Source of the DNA: Rhynchopus euleeides
Lineage: Eukaryota > Euglenozoa > Diplonemea > Diplonemida > Diplonemidae
DNA: 64,000 nt
Assembly (NCBI GenBank): GCA_963210315.1
Contig: OY723253.1
Location: 434,001 to 498,000, forward strand
Reading direction: 5' to 3'
The notes under the pieces are model-generated. The model saw only the letters and a program-made list of their open reading frames with translations, was not told the DNA's origin and did not search any database. Shown here in pieces: positions 10,505 through 21,300 of this stretch. The position numbers and the translations under genes were made by a program. Within the stretch, counting starts at the first letter, position 1, and every line of letters begins with the position of its first letter.

Positions 10505-12865
10505 ATCGACGACGCCATTGAGGCGGTGCTGAAGGAGGTGAAGCGGAAGAGGCAGCCGCTGATCGATTTGGCCGTCGCTGAAGGGGTCCTCACAGAGAAT
10601 GAGAAAGCCCCCCTCATGCCGAAGATCGCCCGCCTGATTGCTCTCGGACGGAAGAAGAAGGAGCTCGCCGCCAGCGCAGTGGCCTTGCGCACGCCGACGG
10701 GGAAGTTGCGCCGCCCGGCAAAGGCCGCCCTCGCCGAGAGCCTCAGCAGCCAAGCTGACCTGACCCCCCCGAAGCTGCAGCCTGCCCAGTCTTTGTCGAC
10801 CCGCTTCTCCGAGTTCAAGTGGCTTTCAGTCAAGACGAAAGCGGAGGCCACGACCGACGGGTACAGGTTCGCGAAGGCCACGGCGAGATGCTGCGACGAG
10901 CAGGAGGTGCCCGTGTGTGCTCCGTGCAAGTGGGCGTTTGCACCCGGCGTCGACAGGCACGACCTCACGAGCCACGTGGGTACGAAGGGCCACGGTCGCA
11001 ATGCAACGACCCCAGTCGACGCCTCAACGCCAAACCGTGACGCATCCACACCAGCAGCCGACCGATCCACACCAGCAGCCGACCGATCCACACCTTCGAG
11101 CAACCGACCCGCACCAGCAAACTCCAACGTCCGGGAAACGCTGCTGGAGGTGTGCACGATGGCAGGGCTCTCGTTTCGTGGCGCGACGCAGGTCTTCCGT
11201 GCCGTCTCTGGGCTCACCATCCCAGAAGACGTCAACATGCAGAAGGTCTGGCAGAGGAGCGGGGCGACCGTCTACGACAACCACCTCGACACGATTGCCG
11301 ATATGCTCGCAGGACAAGATCTGAGCATCGTCCACGACTGTGGTTCGACGATCCAGGGTCAGAATGTCGTGTTGTTCATTGCACAGACCGCTACAACGTC
11401 CGTTGCGCTGCCGCTACAGTATTCGGATGTCCCGTTTACAGGTCTTACGGTGCGCACCGCGCTGGAGGAATCTCTCGCTGCTGTCGGTGTGGGGATTGAA
11501 CAGGTGAGGGTCGTGCGCAGCGATCGTGGTGGGTCGAACGTGAAGATGTCGCGCGACCTAGCAGGAGAGGCTCACATCCCGTACGTATCCTGCCTGGCTC
11601 ACCTGCTGAACAACACCCTTTCCGATGTTCGTCGGATGATGAAGGCCGCCGAGGACCCCCTGCTCGACTTCTTCCACCTCACGAACTACGTGTTTGGTGA
11701 CGCGAAAAAGCAGAACAAGTGGCGGGACCACCAAAGAAGTGTGCAGAGCGACCCCCAGACACACACGGCGGGTGTCCTATTGGCGAAGCTGCGGAAGCAG
11801 TCGGCATCGACGACAACGCGGGAACAGGACAAACTTCTGGACAAGATGAAGGGCCTCTGCAAGGCCGCGGTGACCGAGGCGCACAAGGATGCGATTGCCA
11901 ACGCAAAGACGTTTGGGGAGCTTTGCAGCTTGATGTCTGCAGCACACGCCGACATGAAGAGCACTCTGCAGGAGGCGGTGGCCATCAAACGTGCACCCCG
12001 GATCTACGACACACGCTTCGTCAGCATGCTCGACTGCGCGGAGCACTTTGAAGAGCGTGTCGCCATGCTGTACTCGTACATGGCTACCGGGATTGGCAAT
12101 GCCTACACTCCCCCCACGTTCGAGAAGCTTGCTGTGCTGCTGAAGACCGTCGGTTCTGAGGCGCTTCAGGACATGCTGACGGAGTTCGTCCGTGCCGCGG
12201 CGCCGGTAAGAGCCGCTTTGTCGCGGTACAGCAACGCGCAGGCACCCGGGACGGTTGGATCGGCGACGATCTACGCGGAGGTGGAGGAGCTGATCGACAT
12301 CCTCCAGAGGGCGAGCACGGGGGATGGACTCGCAGCCCGCGTGTCCAAGACCTTCTACAACGGTCTGCAGAGCCGGTGGCGCGAATCCTCGGAAACGGGC
12401 CGGGGGTTCTACCTCTCTGTGCGCCAGCTGACTCCGGAGGGGTACGAGACCCTGGAGATGCTGGATGACCTGCTGCCACGCGAAGACCTCGGCAAGCACA
12501 TCGGCTTCGACGTCACCGCGCCCATGTACCAGGCGTACACTTCGGCAGTGTCGGAGCACGAGGTCGGCTCAGAGAGGGTATTCTGGAAACGCCAGCTTAC
12601 CAACGAGACGCTCAAGCCTCTTGCTGAGCGTGTGTTGTTTCTCCTCACCTTGCCCCCTTCCTGCACAGCACCTGACAGCGCACTCTCTGTCATGATGCAA
12701 GCCATCCCCGTGTGCCGGAGTGCTATGTCCCGCGACTCCCACGCAAAGCTCTCGCTCTTGGCCATCAATCAAGATGTGCGAGGTGCGTACGGCAAGGAGT
12801 GTGGCTTCCGGCGGACATTCCCGTCACTCCGTGTGAATGACGCTGAGAGTGACGATGAGGAGTGA
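10271..12865 (+). CDS. hAT-like transposase with BED-type zinc finger
   Basis: Single open frame, 864 aa from the ATG at 10271 (an in-frame ATG at 10073 would give 930 aa). Order: hydrophobic N-terminus resembling a signal peptide (MHRTLLLLLIFFSFLLVGDA); basic and acidic linker with a run of Asp; BED-like finger with CAPC near residue 215 and the His pair HVGTKGH; RNase-H-like core with SIVHDCGST (~355), RSDRGGSN (~415) and CLAHLLNN (~440), matching the hAT Asp, Asp and CxxH pattern; C-terminal dimerisation-like region (~795-835) in which the usual SAxxERxFS reads APDSALSVM, so the third acid may be Asp. Codons are GC-rich and there is no frame break. It cuts and pastes the surrounding element. 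Family call firm, start uncertain. Confidence 0.85.
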
Positions 12866-14549
12866 TTTGTCCGGCACAGTGTGTGCGTCCGTGTGTGTGT
12901 ATATCGTATTCCTTGCTGTCTGTGTCTGACGTCTTGTTCTGCAGCTGTGAGACGTCGTATGATGCTGATTGCCCTCCGATGCCATCAGCTGCTTTGGAGT
13001 CACGAGGGTATTGTGGCTCCCTTCGGAGGTTGTTGTTGCAGTGCATGTACTGCTTTTGTGTTTGTAGTTTGCCGGATCAGAAAGTCAGGAGAAGCGAATC
13101 GCGCGGCGCCCCAGCCCCAGACCCCAGCCCCTGCCACTTGCCACTTGTGTGCTGCCTTCGTGTGTGCGCCTGTGCCTCCCTGTTCTGCATTTGGTTGCCC
13201 TCGCGGGTATCACGATACAGAGCAGTCCACCCCCTCCCCCCCCCAAAAATCGTTCGCATCATCTTGGCGCCCATTCCTTCCACTTTCTGTGGATGTGTTT
13301 GGTATTTCCAAACGGAATTTTCCAGCGTCAAGACTGATACCTCGCCGTTTTCGAGTCAGTCACTTCCACCGCCGCTGCGATTTGCGTACCGGTAGTTGTG
13401 CAGAAATGCTAACATTTAATTTGCTCTGTGGAACCTGGACTGCACCTTCTGGGATGTGAGTCTGTAGATAGTTGGACAGTTGCAGTACCCATCTGTTAGA
13501 AAGCTGAAAGGAACCTTGTCGGGCGATCAAGGACGACTGAGGGTTCAGTTTGAGTTTAATGTGGTCCAAGGGTACAACAGACATCACTGCTTGCAGATCC
13601 CTCTTGCTTGTCCCTCTGGTAACTTCCAACGGCTCAAACTCCTCGACTTCCTTGGGTGGGCATTTGCCATACCTGACGTAAAACAGTGATGCTTCGTGCT
13701 AGTGGTGAACCTGACGTTAGTAAAGGAAGGGTGCTGCGGCTGTCCACGAGGGGCTCTGATGCCTCCTCACGGTGCCTGGTTGGTCGGTTCAGGTGAAACA
13801 GAGCAAATTTAGTGTTAGGGGGATGCCTCTGGTCAAGGCCTTTTCACAAAAATTGACCCACGGCGCCGAGTTGGGCCGTTGGTTCCTGGTTGTAGCTCGG
13901 TCTACGCCAGGTTCCACACCCCGTCATCGCAAAACGTACGCATACACAGAGGCAAAACACAACAGCCTCTGTGGTACGGGAGCATGGCGGGAGGAAATTT
14001 TGCCTTTTGGTCAAATAGGCACCCTTTTGTAATCACTTGACCCGCAGGGTGGCTGAGTCTTATCAGACAGGCCGACCTACATGTTGATCAGTGGAACCAC
14101 ACAACCTGTTCAACCTGCCCCCGGGGTGGCTGAGTCCACCCCTGCCGTAGCGTAAGATAAGCCTACGTCGACCCTCGTCGTCCTCTTCGTCGTCCTAGGA
14201 CTGTGGAGTTCAGCAACCAGGAGGAGGATGCGGAACTGCTGTGAGCTGCACACTCTCTTGACACACCTGCACGTATCTGCGTTACACTCGTGGTAACCCC
14301 GAACCCTGTATTTATACAGGAGACTTCCATCTGGGACAGTTTCTGTTCCAGATGAGCTTTGACAGTGGTAGCCATCTTTGCTATGGAGCCATCGTCATTG
14401 CTATCGTCGTCACTCGGACCCATGAGCAGTGGATACAATTGGTGTGGAAGGAGAGGGTGCGGTTCTGGATCAGCAGGTCTGAATCTGAAACTGGGGACTG
14501 AAAGCCATAGGTCTGAGATGACCTCGGTCCAAGCGACCTGAGACTGAGA
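12866..14549. other. 3' non-coding part of the hAT-like element
   Basis: 1.7 kb between the transposase stop and the right palindrome array. No second open frame of note. It may hold the 3' UTR and polyadenylation signals; none is distinctive. Confidence 0.5.
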
Positions 14550-14690
14550 ACCCCCGGGATTCCCGGCCGGACCCCGGCCGGACCCGGCCGGGATTTCCCC
14601 GGGATCCCGGCCGGGATTTCAAAATCCCGGTCCCGGGCCCGGAATTTCCGGGCCCGGCCGGGGTTTCCCGGGATCCTGCCGGGGGGCAAA
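14550..14690. repeat. Right subterminal palindrome array of the hAT-like element
   Basis: Mirror of the left array: CCCGGCCGG, GGATCCCGG and GGGCCCGG words in both orientations, ending in the right terminal repeat. The order of words differs from the left array, so this is motif-level rather than strict inverted repetition. Confidence 0.7.
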
Positions 14691-14695
14691 CCGTG

Positions 14696-15612
14696 TTTTT
14701 TATTGATGTGTATTGCCCGCCCGCGTCACCACCACACACCTTGGGAATCGGAATATTCCACTGTGTTGGGGTGGGAGGAGTACTACCAAAAGTCACTTCA
14801 CCATTCAGCAGCAACTGCTCGTAGCCTGCATTTTGTTTGAAAGAGCCCGGGGTTTGTTTGCGCACGAGCGGCCCTCTCATAGGATATTGATGCGTTGGCG
14901 GGAGAAAAATTACCGGCGCTGGTCACACCACATTGATCCGACGCGCGTGGCATATTGAAGCTGTCCCCCTTGCTGCACCAAAAACACATCAGGAATCGCA
15001 CATGATCAACTATGCCCCAGTTTCGTCCGCAAAACAGAGCACAGTAAAAAGCGAGAGTGAGCCAGAGGACTGTGTATCGTAACACGTCTGACCCCCCGAC
15101 TCTCTCCCCCGTTTGCCTGTGGCATGATTTTCTTGACGAGGACACGCAAGTTGTTAATTTGCGTTTCTTGACCCCACCCCCCCCCCCCCACCCTGGTCTA
15201 CACTGAGGCAAAAGGATATCAGCGCAGGGGATGTTCAGGACCAACGGCAAAGTTCGATCTTCACCCATAATTAGGAAGAAAGTGCACTACAAACCACGGC
15301 GAAGAAGCGAAGATAAATACCTCCCCCCCCCCCCCCCAACACCGCGGGAAAATAAAACCAGACCGCAAAAATAAGAACACGCAGCCATTCCCCCCCCCCC
15401 ACCCATTAGCTCCCTCACACACTCACATTCACCCCGCCCCCCCGCTCACCGCGTCCCCTCTACCAAGATCAGATCTGGCGGGCGGTGGGGGGGGGGGGGG
15501 GGGGAGGGCGGGGAGTGGTGTGCTGTGAGGGAGACAGGGAGAGGGGTGGAAGGGGGGAAGGGTATGAGGAGAAGGGGGCAGGAAGAAAGCCAAGCAGCCG
15601 GATGAAGAAACA
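14696..15612. other. No gene seen; C and G homopolymer tracts
   Basis: Contains poly-C tracts at about 15180-15190 and 15323-15338, and a poly-G tract at about 15487-15505. No domain or splice pattern was recognised. Confidence 0.45.
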
Positions 15613-15899
15613 CACGGTGGACTCCCACCCCCTGGAGCGGGGGTCTGGGCGAGTGGGGGTCTGGACCCCCGCGAGTGGGGGTCTGGACCCCCGCTGTCGG
15701 GGGTCTGGACCCCCGCTAGCGGGAGTCTGCCCTGCTATTTTTGGTGCCCAGACGACCCCCGCGAGCGGGGTCCATACCCCCGCTCGCGGGGGTCCAGACC
15801 CCCACTCGCGGGGGTCCCGACCCCCGCGAGCGGGGGTCTGGACCCCCGATATTCCGATATCCCAAAAAGGTGCACCCTGACGTGTGGGAGTCCACCGTG
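15613..15899. mobile_element. 287-bp element with CACGGTGGACTCCCAC ends
   Basis: CACGGTGGACTCCCAC at 15613-15628 and its exact complement at 15884-15899. The body is a run of GGGGGTCTGGACCCCC(GC) units, self-complementary and repeated about nine times in forward and reverse order. The terminal CACGG is shared with the hAT-like element (9871) and with the AT-rich elements at 23673 and 32062. No target duplication was found. Confidence 0.7.
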
Positions 15900-16247
15900 C
15901 AGGGAAGGGGGGGTGGGGGGGGGGGGGTATCTTGGGCAGGGGAAGCACTGCCTGATTCCACGCATTTTTTTGCCGTATGGAAGTGTTGAAGGAACATAGC
16001 GTGGAGAAGAGGGGGGGCTGTTCCTCACATGGCAGTCACCAAGGCAACCCCCCCCCCTCCTTTTCAGAAGCACACACACACACACATCAAGCCCTCAAGA
16101 CTCTTGGAGCGGCCTGACTATTTAGTGTCTTTGTCGCAGCAAGGGGGCGATATATACCGCTTTTTTATTGATTTCACGTGTCAGTGTTTGACTTTTTCGC
16201 AACTTCATTTCTTCCTTTTCTCCCTCTCCAACCCCACCCGTGACACC

Positions 16248-16419
16248 ACCAGGGTTTAGCTAGCCCTGGTCCGATTATCCCCGGTTCTTCGCTGAAGAGA
16301 CGCGGCCGGGGGGAGGGGTACGAAGAGTACGCGTCAAAACCGGTGTCACGTCGTGTTGGGGAATCCTTCGGGAGTGCGATACTGAAGGGGAGGTGCTACT
16401 GCCCGTGCAGGGCGACACC
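16248..16419 (+). ncRNA. Candidate structured RNA, unit 1
   Basis: Same block as described for unit 2 at 17047, with about 99% identity. GATATATACC lies about 100 bp upstream (16149). Confidence 0.35.
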
Positions 16420-16905
16420 GCCTTAAAACTTTATAACCACACACAAACCCTCTATTCCCCCAGGCCTGATGAGCAATCCCCCCTGCCTCATGTTGTGACT
16501 TCCTTTCTACCTTGCACAAAACATCCCATTTGCCCCTTTACTTCCTTCGAAAGTGTTGTGACTACCCCCCCTTCCCCACCCCTCGGGAGTGCCACTCCTC
16601 TGGTGGTTAAAAGTGACCCGCCGTTGTGCCTTCGGCATCTGTTGCGTGTGCCGTCGTATGCTTCCTATGCACTAGTTATAGCTATCCGGGGGCGGTCTGC
16701 TGTCGCACCAGTGGGCTGCCCCACCTCTGCACCCTCGGTTTTTAAGATGTTCACCACAGCGGAGAATGATCCCCTTCTCTGTGGCGATCGAGCGAAGCTG
16801 GACGAGGTTCGCCTTCGGGCGAAGGTCATGTGGGCGGACAAAAGGTGCCTGCTCCTGAGACTCATCAGCAACCTGTTTCTTCCTTCAAGCCCTCAAGACT
16901 CTTGA
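16393..16905 (+). CDS. Hypothetical 170-aa protein of the tandem unit, copy 1
   Basis: Open frame starting MLLPVQGDTALK and ending SPQDS, P/S/T-rich in the first half and R/L-rich at the end. No family recognised. It overlaps the last predicted RNA hairpin, so frame and RNA compete as explanations. Against the copy at 17192 there are 3 amino-acid and a few silent changes and no indel. That is compatible with coding but is not proof at this identity. Confidence 0.25.
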   Translation: MLLPVQGDTALKLYNHTQTLYSPRPDEQSPLPHVVTSFLPCTKHPICPFTSFESVVTTPPSPPLGSATPLVVKSDPPLCLRHLLRVPSYASYALVIAIRGRSAVAPVGCPTSAPSVFKMFTTAENDPLLCGDRAKLDEVRLRAKVMWADKRCLLLRLISNLFLPSSPQDS

Positions 16906-17046
16906 AGCGGCCTGACTATTTAGTGTCTTCGTCGCAGCAAGGGGGCGATATATACCACCCTTTTTATTGATTTCACGTGTCAGTGTTTGACTTTTTCGCA
17001 ACTTCATTTCTTCCTTTTCTCCCTCTCCAACCCCACCCGTGACACC

Positions 17047-17218
17047 ACCAGGGTTTAGCTAGCCCTGGTCCGATTATCCCCGGTTCTTCGCTGAAGAGAC
17101 GCGGCCGGGGGGAGGGGTACGAAGAGTACGCGTCGAAACCGGTGTCACGTCGTGTTGGGGAATCCTTCGGGAGTGCGATACTGAAGGGGAGGTGCTACTG
17201 CCCGTGCAGGGCGACACC
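17047..17218 (+). ncRNA. Candidate structured RNA, unit 2 (reference copy)
   Basis: Five consecutive stems can be drawn: ACCAGGG/CCCTGGT with a 9-nt loop (17047-17069); CCCCGG/CCGGGG enclosing TTCTTC/GAAGAG (17078-17110); GTAC-GAAGA-GTAC (17117-17129); CCTTC/GAAGG (17164-17187); GGTG..GCCC/GGGC..CACC (17191-17218). GATATATACC at 16947 would be a promoter element, and the CTTCAAG/CTTGAAG stem at the unit start could end the previous transcript. It does not match U1-U6, SRP RNA, RNase P, 5S or tRNA as I know them. Transcript limits are unknown. Confidence 0.4.
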
Positions 17219-17704
17219 GCCTTAAAGCTTCATAACCACACACAAACCCTCTATTCCCCCAGGCCTGATGAGCAAACCCCCCTGCCCCATGTTGTGACTT
17301 CCTTTCTACCTTGCACAAAACATCCCATTTGCCCCTTTTCTTCCTTCGAAAGTGTTGTGACTACCCCCCCTTCCCCACCCCTCGGGAGTGCCACTCCTCT
17401 GGTGGTTAAAAGTGACCCGCCGTTGTGCCTTCGGCATCTGTTGCGTGTGCCGTCGTATGCTTCCTATGCACTAGTTATAGCTATCCGGGGGCGGTCTGCT
17501 GTCGCACCAGTGGGCTGCCCCACCTCTGCACCCTCGGTTTTTAAGATGTTCACCACAGCGGAGAATGATCCCCTTCTCTGTGGCGATCGAGCCAAGCTGG
17601 ACGAGGTTCGCCTTCGGGCGAAGGTCATGTGGGCGGACAAAAGGTGCCTGCTCCTGAGACTCATCAGCAACCTGTTTCTTCCTTCAAGCCCTCAAGACTC
17701 TTGA
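17192..17704 (+). CDS. Hypothetical 170-aa protein of the tandem unit, copy 2
   Basis: Same frame as copy 1 with Y-to-H, S-to-T and T-to-S changes. Copy 3 of the unit breaks at the CA repeat before this frame can be completed. Confidence 0.25.
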   Translation: MLLPVQGDTALKLHNHTQTLYSPRPDEQTPLPHVVTSFLPCTKHPICPFSSFESVVTTPPSPPLGSATPLVVKSDPPLCLRHLLRVPSYASYALVIAIRGRSAVAPVGCPTSAPSVFKMFTTAENDPLLCGDRAKLDEVRLRAKVMWADKRCLLLRLISNLFLPSSPQDS

Positions 17705-17845
17705 AGCGGCCTGACCATTTAGTGTCTTCGTCGCAGCAAGGGGGCGATATATACCACCCTTTTTATTGATTTCACGTGTCAGTGTTTGACTTTTTCGCAA
17801 CTTCATTTCTTCCTTTTCTCCCTCTCCAACCCCACCCGTGACACC

Positions 17846-18017
17846 ACCAGGGTTTAGCTAGCCCTGGTCCGATTATCCCCGGTTCTTCGCTGAAGAGACG
17901 CGGCCGGGGGGAGGGGTACGAAGAGTACGCGTCGAAACCGGTGTCACGTCGTGTTGGGGAATCCTTCGGGAGTGCGATACTGAAGGGGAGGTGCTACTGC
18001 CCGTGCAGGGCGACACC
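17846..18017 (+). ncRNA. Candidate structured RNA, unit 3
   Basis: Complete copy of the hairpin block, including the TATA-like motif upstream, although the rest of unit 3 is missing. Retention of promoter plus hairpins without the 170-aa frame slightly favours the RNA as the functional part. Confidence 0.35.
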
Positions 18018-18320
18018 GCCTTAAAACTTTATAACCACACACACACACACCACATCCCACCCTCCCCCCGCTCCTATCCTTCACGGCAGTTGCGCCGAGG
18101 AACCAAATTGACGCCGCACTTCAGCTCAGAGGCGGATTGGGGGGGGCCCCTCTGTCTGTCTGTCTCTCTATATCCCCCAGTGGCGGATGGAGGACACCCC
18201 CCCCTCTCCTGAGCCCCACGAAGCTGGTGGGAGATGTGTATCACCGTGCGGAAGAATTTCCTTTTATTCGGGACGCCCCTCCCCGCCACCCCTCCCCCTC
18301 TCTCTCTCCCCTCATCACAT

Positions 18321-21300
18321 TCAGTTCGGCGACTTGGCAGAACCACCTCTCGACCGGGGCGGGGTCGGAATCCGCGGTGCCGATACCGCCCCCACACTCG
18401 GGGTCGACCCCCCCGAGTTCACCGAAGGGAACCGCTGGTCCCTCCCCGCCCCCACATCGGGCGACTTCACCTGGAGGAAGGCCAGCCGCCTCCCCTGCCG
18501 CTCCATCTCGCTGTCCTCCGTCTCGTAGAAATTCCCCTTCCCATCCGACACGAAGGACTGCAGCTCCTCGCCTCCAGAGGTCCGGGGATAGCCCACCCCG
18601 CCCCCACTGTGGGGTGGCGTGCCTGCCAGCGATGTCAGGTGGCTCCCTGCTCTCCGCGACGGCGGCCCAACCAGGCTCGCATTCAAACTCGCAATGGATG
18701 GCAGCCTCGGGGGCCGCCGCCGCCTCGCCGGAGGCGACATCGGCGAACCGGGCGACCCGCTGTTGCTGGAATGAGCCGAGACGAAGCTCCCCTTCAGAAG
18801 GGGGTTGCTCGTCGCGCTTGCGTTCCCACCGTCCTGCGGGGCGCCCTCCACCCAGCCACCCCCCGAGGCTGACGGGGAGTTCTGCTGCGACACAGTCAGC
18901 AGCGAATCGCAGTCCGTCAGCGACGCCTCATCGTGCGCGGTGGATGTAGAGAGGAGCGGCGCCCTTATGGCAGCCTGGTCTCCGCTGGAGACGTCCGCGA
19001 GAAGCCCCGTCCATGTCCTGTTCCTCTGGAAGTTGAAGTTCCGCCTCCGGGGAGGGCGGGGGCTGCCCTCCGCGCTGCCGCTGTCCCGCTCGGCTTGCCG
19101 CATGAGGCGTCGCACCTCGTCGACATCCTGGGGGAGAGACGGGTCTGCGTCGCAGAGCTCCTGCGCCTTTGCGAGGGGGTTCTCCAGCATCATGCCGTGC
19201 ACGACAGACAACGCCTTTGCCTCGTCGTAGATCTCGCCGTTGCTCTCCGCGATTTTGAGCAGCCTGCGGAGCGGGGCGGCGCGCTGCGGGAGGCGTTTGT
19301 CGCTATCCCGTATGCTTTCTAGAGTCCAGGTGTCCTGCGACCCCGCCATGGTCCACTTCACGATTTTCAACGCCTCTTGCTCTGTGTAGGGGCGCTTCCC
19401 GTGCATCGCGAGGCAGACCAGCACATCCAGCTTCTCGTCGTTGCGGGGAAACCGGGGATCCACCTTCCGCAGCTCCTCATGCGACAGAGGCTCCCTGCGG
19501 CCCTCACACAGCTGGCGGATCCGGTCGACCGCCTCATCCTCTGTGTACACCGCACCTCCGTTGATCCGCGTCTCTGCTGCGTCGACAAGCTTCTGCAGTG
19601 CGCTGCCCTGCGGGAGGCAGGGGTCGGAGTCGCGGAGCCCCTCGGTGGTGAGGGTGGGGTCTTCGCGGATCAGCTGGCAGAGCCGGTCGACGGACTCCTC
19701 GGGGGTGTAGAAGCGGCCTGTCGGGGTCTTGGCGACAGCGATGTAGTGGCGGAGTGTGTCGTCGTCGCGGGGGTGCTTAGGGTCGTCGCGGCGGATGGAC
19801 TGCGGAGTGGTGGCTGCGTTGGGATTTTCAAGCATCTTGCGGATGCGTGCGATGGAGTCGTTGGGGAGCATCTCATCCCCGCGGGCCATGCGGAGGAGGT
19901 CCCCTGCTTCGTCATCACCCTCAGGGAGGCGGTCGTCCCGCTTGGCCAGGTCAGGTGCAGTGGTGGTGGGGTCTGTCTCGAGCATGTCGCGGACAGCGCG
20001 GACGGCGTCCGGCGTGGAGTAGACGCCGTAGGCGGGTGGGTTGAAGCGCGAAGGTGGCAGAGGCCTCGTAGAGGCGTCGTCCCCAAGCGGCTCCCCCTTC
20101 GGCGTGTTCTTGCTGCTCTCCTCGTCGCTCGCCCCCGGGGAGCTGGGTGGCGGGACGGTCACCTCCAGAGGCACGTCCTGGTCTTTGTGTAGGGGGGTCT
20201 CCTCCTCGTAGAGCGTGTCGTGCTCAGCCCACTCCGCCTCCTGCAGGCGGTTGCGGCGGCCGTTCCAAAATATGTACAGCTCGGTGCAGACGTCGCAGAC
20301 GAGCTGCACCATCAGGATCAGCAGCGCGATGAAGAACTGCGGGGGGGGTGGGTGCGTGTGGGTAGCGAAGTGAACATAAAAGGAAACCGCTGTGTCCGAC
20401 CGCAAGGGGGGTGGGGGAGGCGGTGCTGCTGTGCAATCCCTCACACAGCAGAACATCGCAAAGTCACCATGCCATACCATAATCGCTGCCACCATGATGA
20501 CGGGATGCGTGAGATCCTCAAGGTAGTACCCGACGCCTGCCAGGATAAGACCGATGCACTGAAGCACCAGGCGTGCTATATCGGCGACGTTATCGCGTTG
20601 CCGGGCGTGGGGCCGCCGCCGCACCTCCAGCACAACAAATCCGAGGCAAACAACGGCGAGGAACACGCGGATGTGCCCACACGCTGCATAGGACATTGCG
20701 GGGAGGGCTGTGCCGAACCCGACAAACATCATGAGGATGAAGTCATACAGCAGATAGTGCGCGCAGCCCTGTGCAAAGGTGCGGAGCTGCATGGAGTAGC
20801 GGAAGGTGACGGGGTCCCGCCGGTATTTCGACACCCACTCGCCGGGCCCTGCAAAGAAGGTCGTCATGCCCGACCCCGAGGTGACCCGGTAGCGCATCAG
20901 GTTCGCCTTGGCAGCGTTGCGCAGCGTCACAGCAATGTGCACCGGAACAGCGAGCAAGATGAACAGACTGAGTGCTGCCGCCAGAAGCTTCACAGCACTC
21001 GCCTCCGAGATCCCATCGAAGACCAGCACGAAGGTGCACTTCGCCTGCCCCTGGAAGAAGAACATGAACAGGATCAGCGCCCCTCCGGGGAACCTCACCA
21101 GGCCCTGGGCCGACCTGGCCAGCCTGATGGGCAGCCAGAAGGTGGGCGCGATGACGGGGTAGCGCTGCACCTGTAGGGGGCAGGGGGAGGTGTGGTGATG
21201 TGTAGGGGTGGCGTGGGGGGGGACCAGCAAGGATGATGCGAGCAGCTGCATTGTGTGGGGGGTAACCCGAGGGGGGCATACCACACGCAGGACGATGAAG

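Larger units (their letters stand above)
9871..14695 (+). mobile_element. 4.8-kb hAT-like DNA transposon, apparently complete
   Basis: Inverted ends: left CACGGTTTGCCCCCCGG (9871 on), right its complement ending at 14695. They match over about 25 bp through GGATCC with one small indel. Both ends run into dense arrays of CCCGGG / CCGGCCGGGA palindromes. Between them is a single long transposase frame. The outside is T-rich on both sides (ATTTTTTT left, TTTTTTAT right), so an 8-bp target duplication cannot be proved. The intact frame and matching ends suggest a fairly young copy. Confidence 0.85.
16087..18044 (+). repeat. Tandem array of ~799-bp units (2.4 copies)
   Basis: Unit starts at 16087, 16885 and 17684 (TCAAGCCCTCAAGACTCTTG). 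Copies 1 and 2 are complete and differ by scattered single bases. Copy 3 stops near 18044. Both outer edges of the array touch a (CA)n microsatellite (16075-16086 and 18036-18050). Each unit has a TATA-like GATATATACC about 100 bp before a block of strong hairpins, and a 170-aa open frame after it. The regular unit looks like a small tandem gene array of unknown product. Confidence 0.85.

Noticed and set aside
10153-11238. 361-aa minus-strand frame within the hAT-like element
   Set aside because: Serine-run and Arg-rich composition from the opposite strand of the transposase; no domain.
16248-16285. Telomerase RNA template (CTAAACCCT on the minus strand)
   Set aside because: The nine matching bases are explained as the loop and stem edge of the first hairpin; a tandem array and opposite orientation to the TATA-like motif argue against it.
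17264-17350. Hammerhead ribozyme (CTGATGAG followed later by CGAAA)
   Set aside because: No stem II can form between the two boxes and no stem III follows.
18045-18320. Independent gene between the tandem array and the surface-protein gene
   Set aside because: Less than 300 bp, C-rich, no frame with protein character; most likely the 3' UTR of the surface-protein gene.
19377-21176. Plus-strand open frames opposite the surface-protein gene
   Set aside because: Shadows of coding sequence on the minus strand; they also run through the introns defined there.
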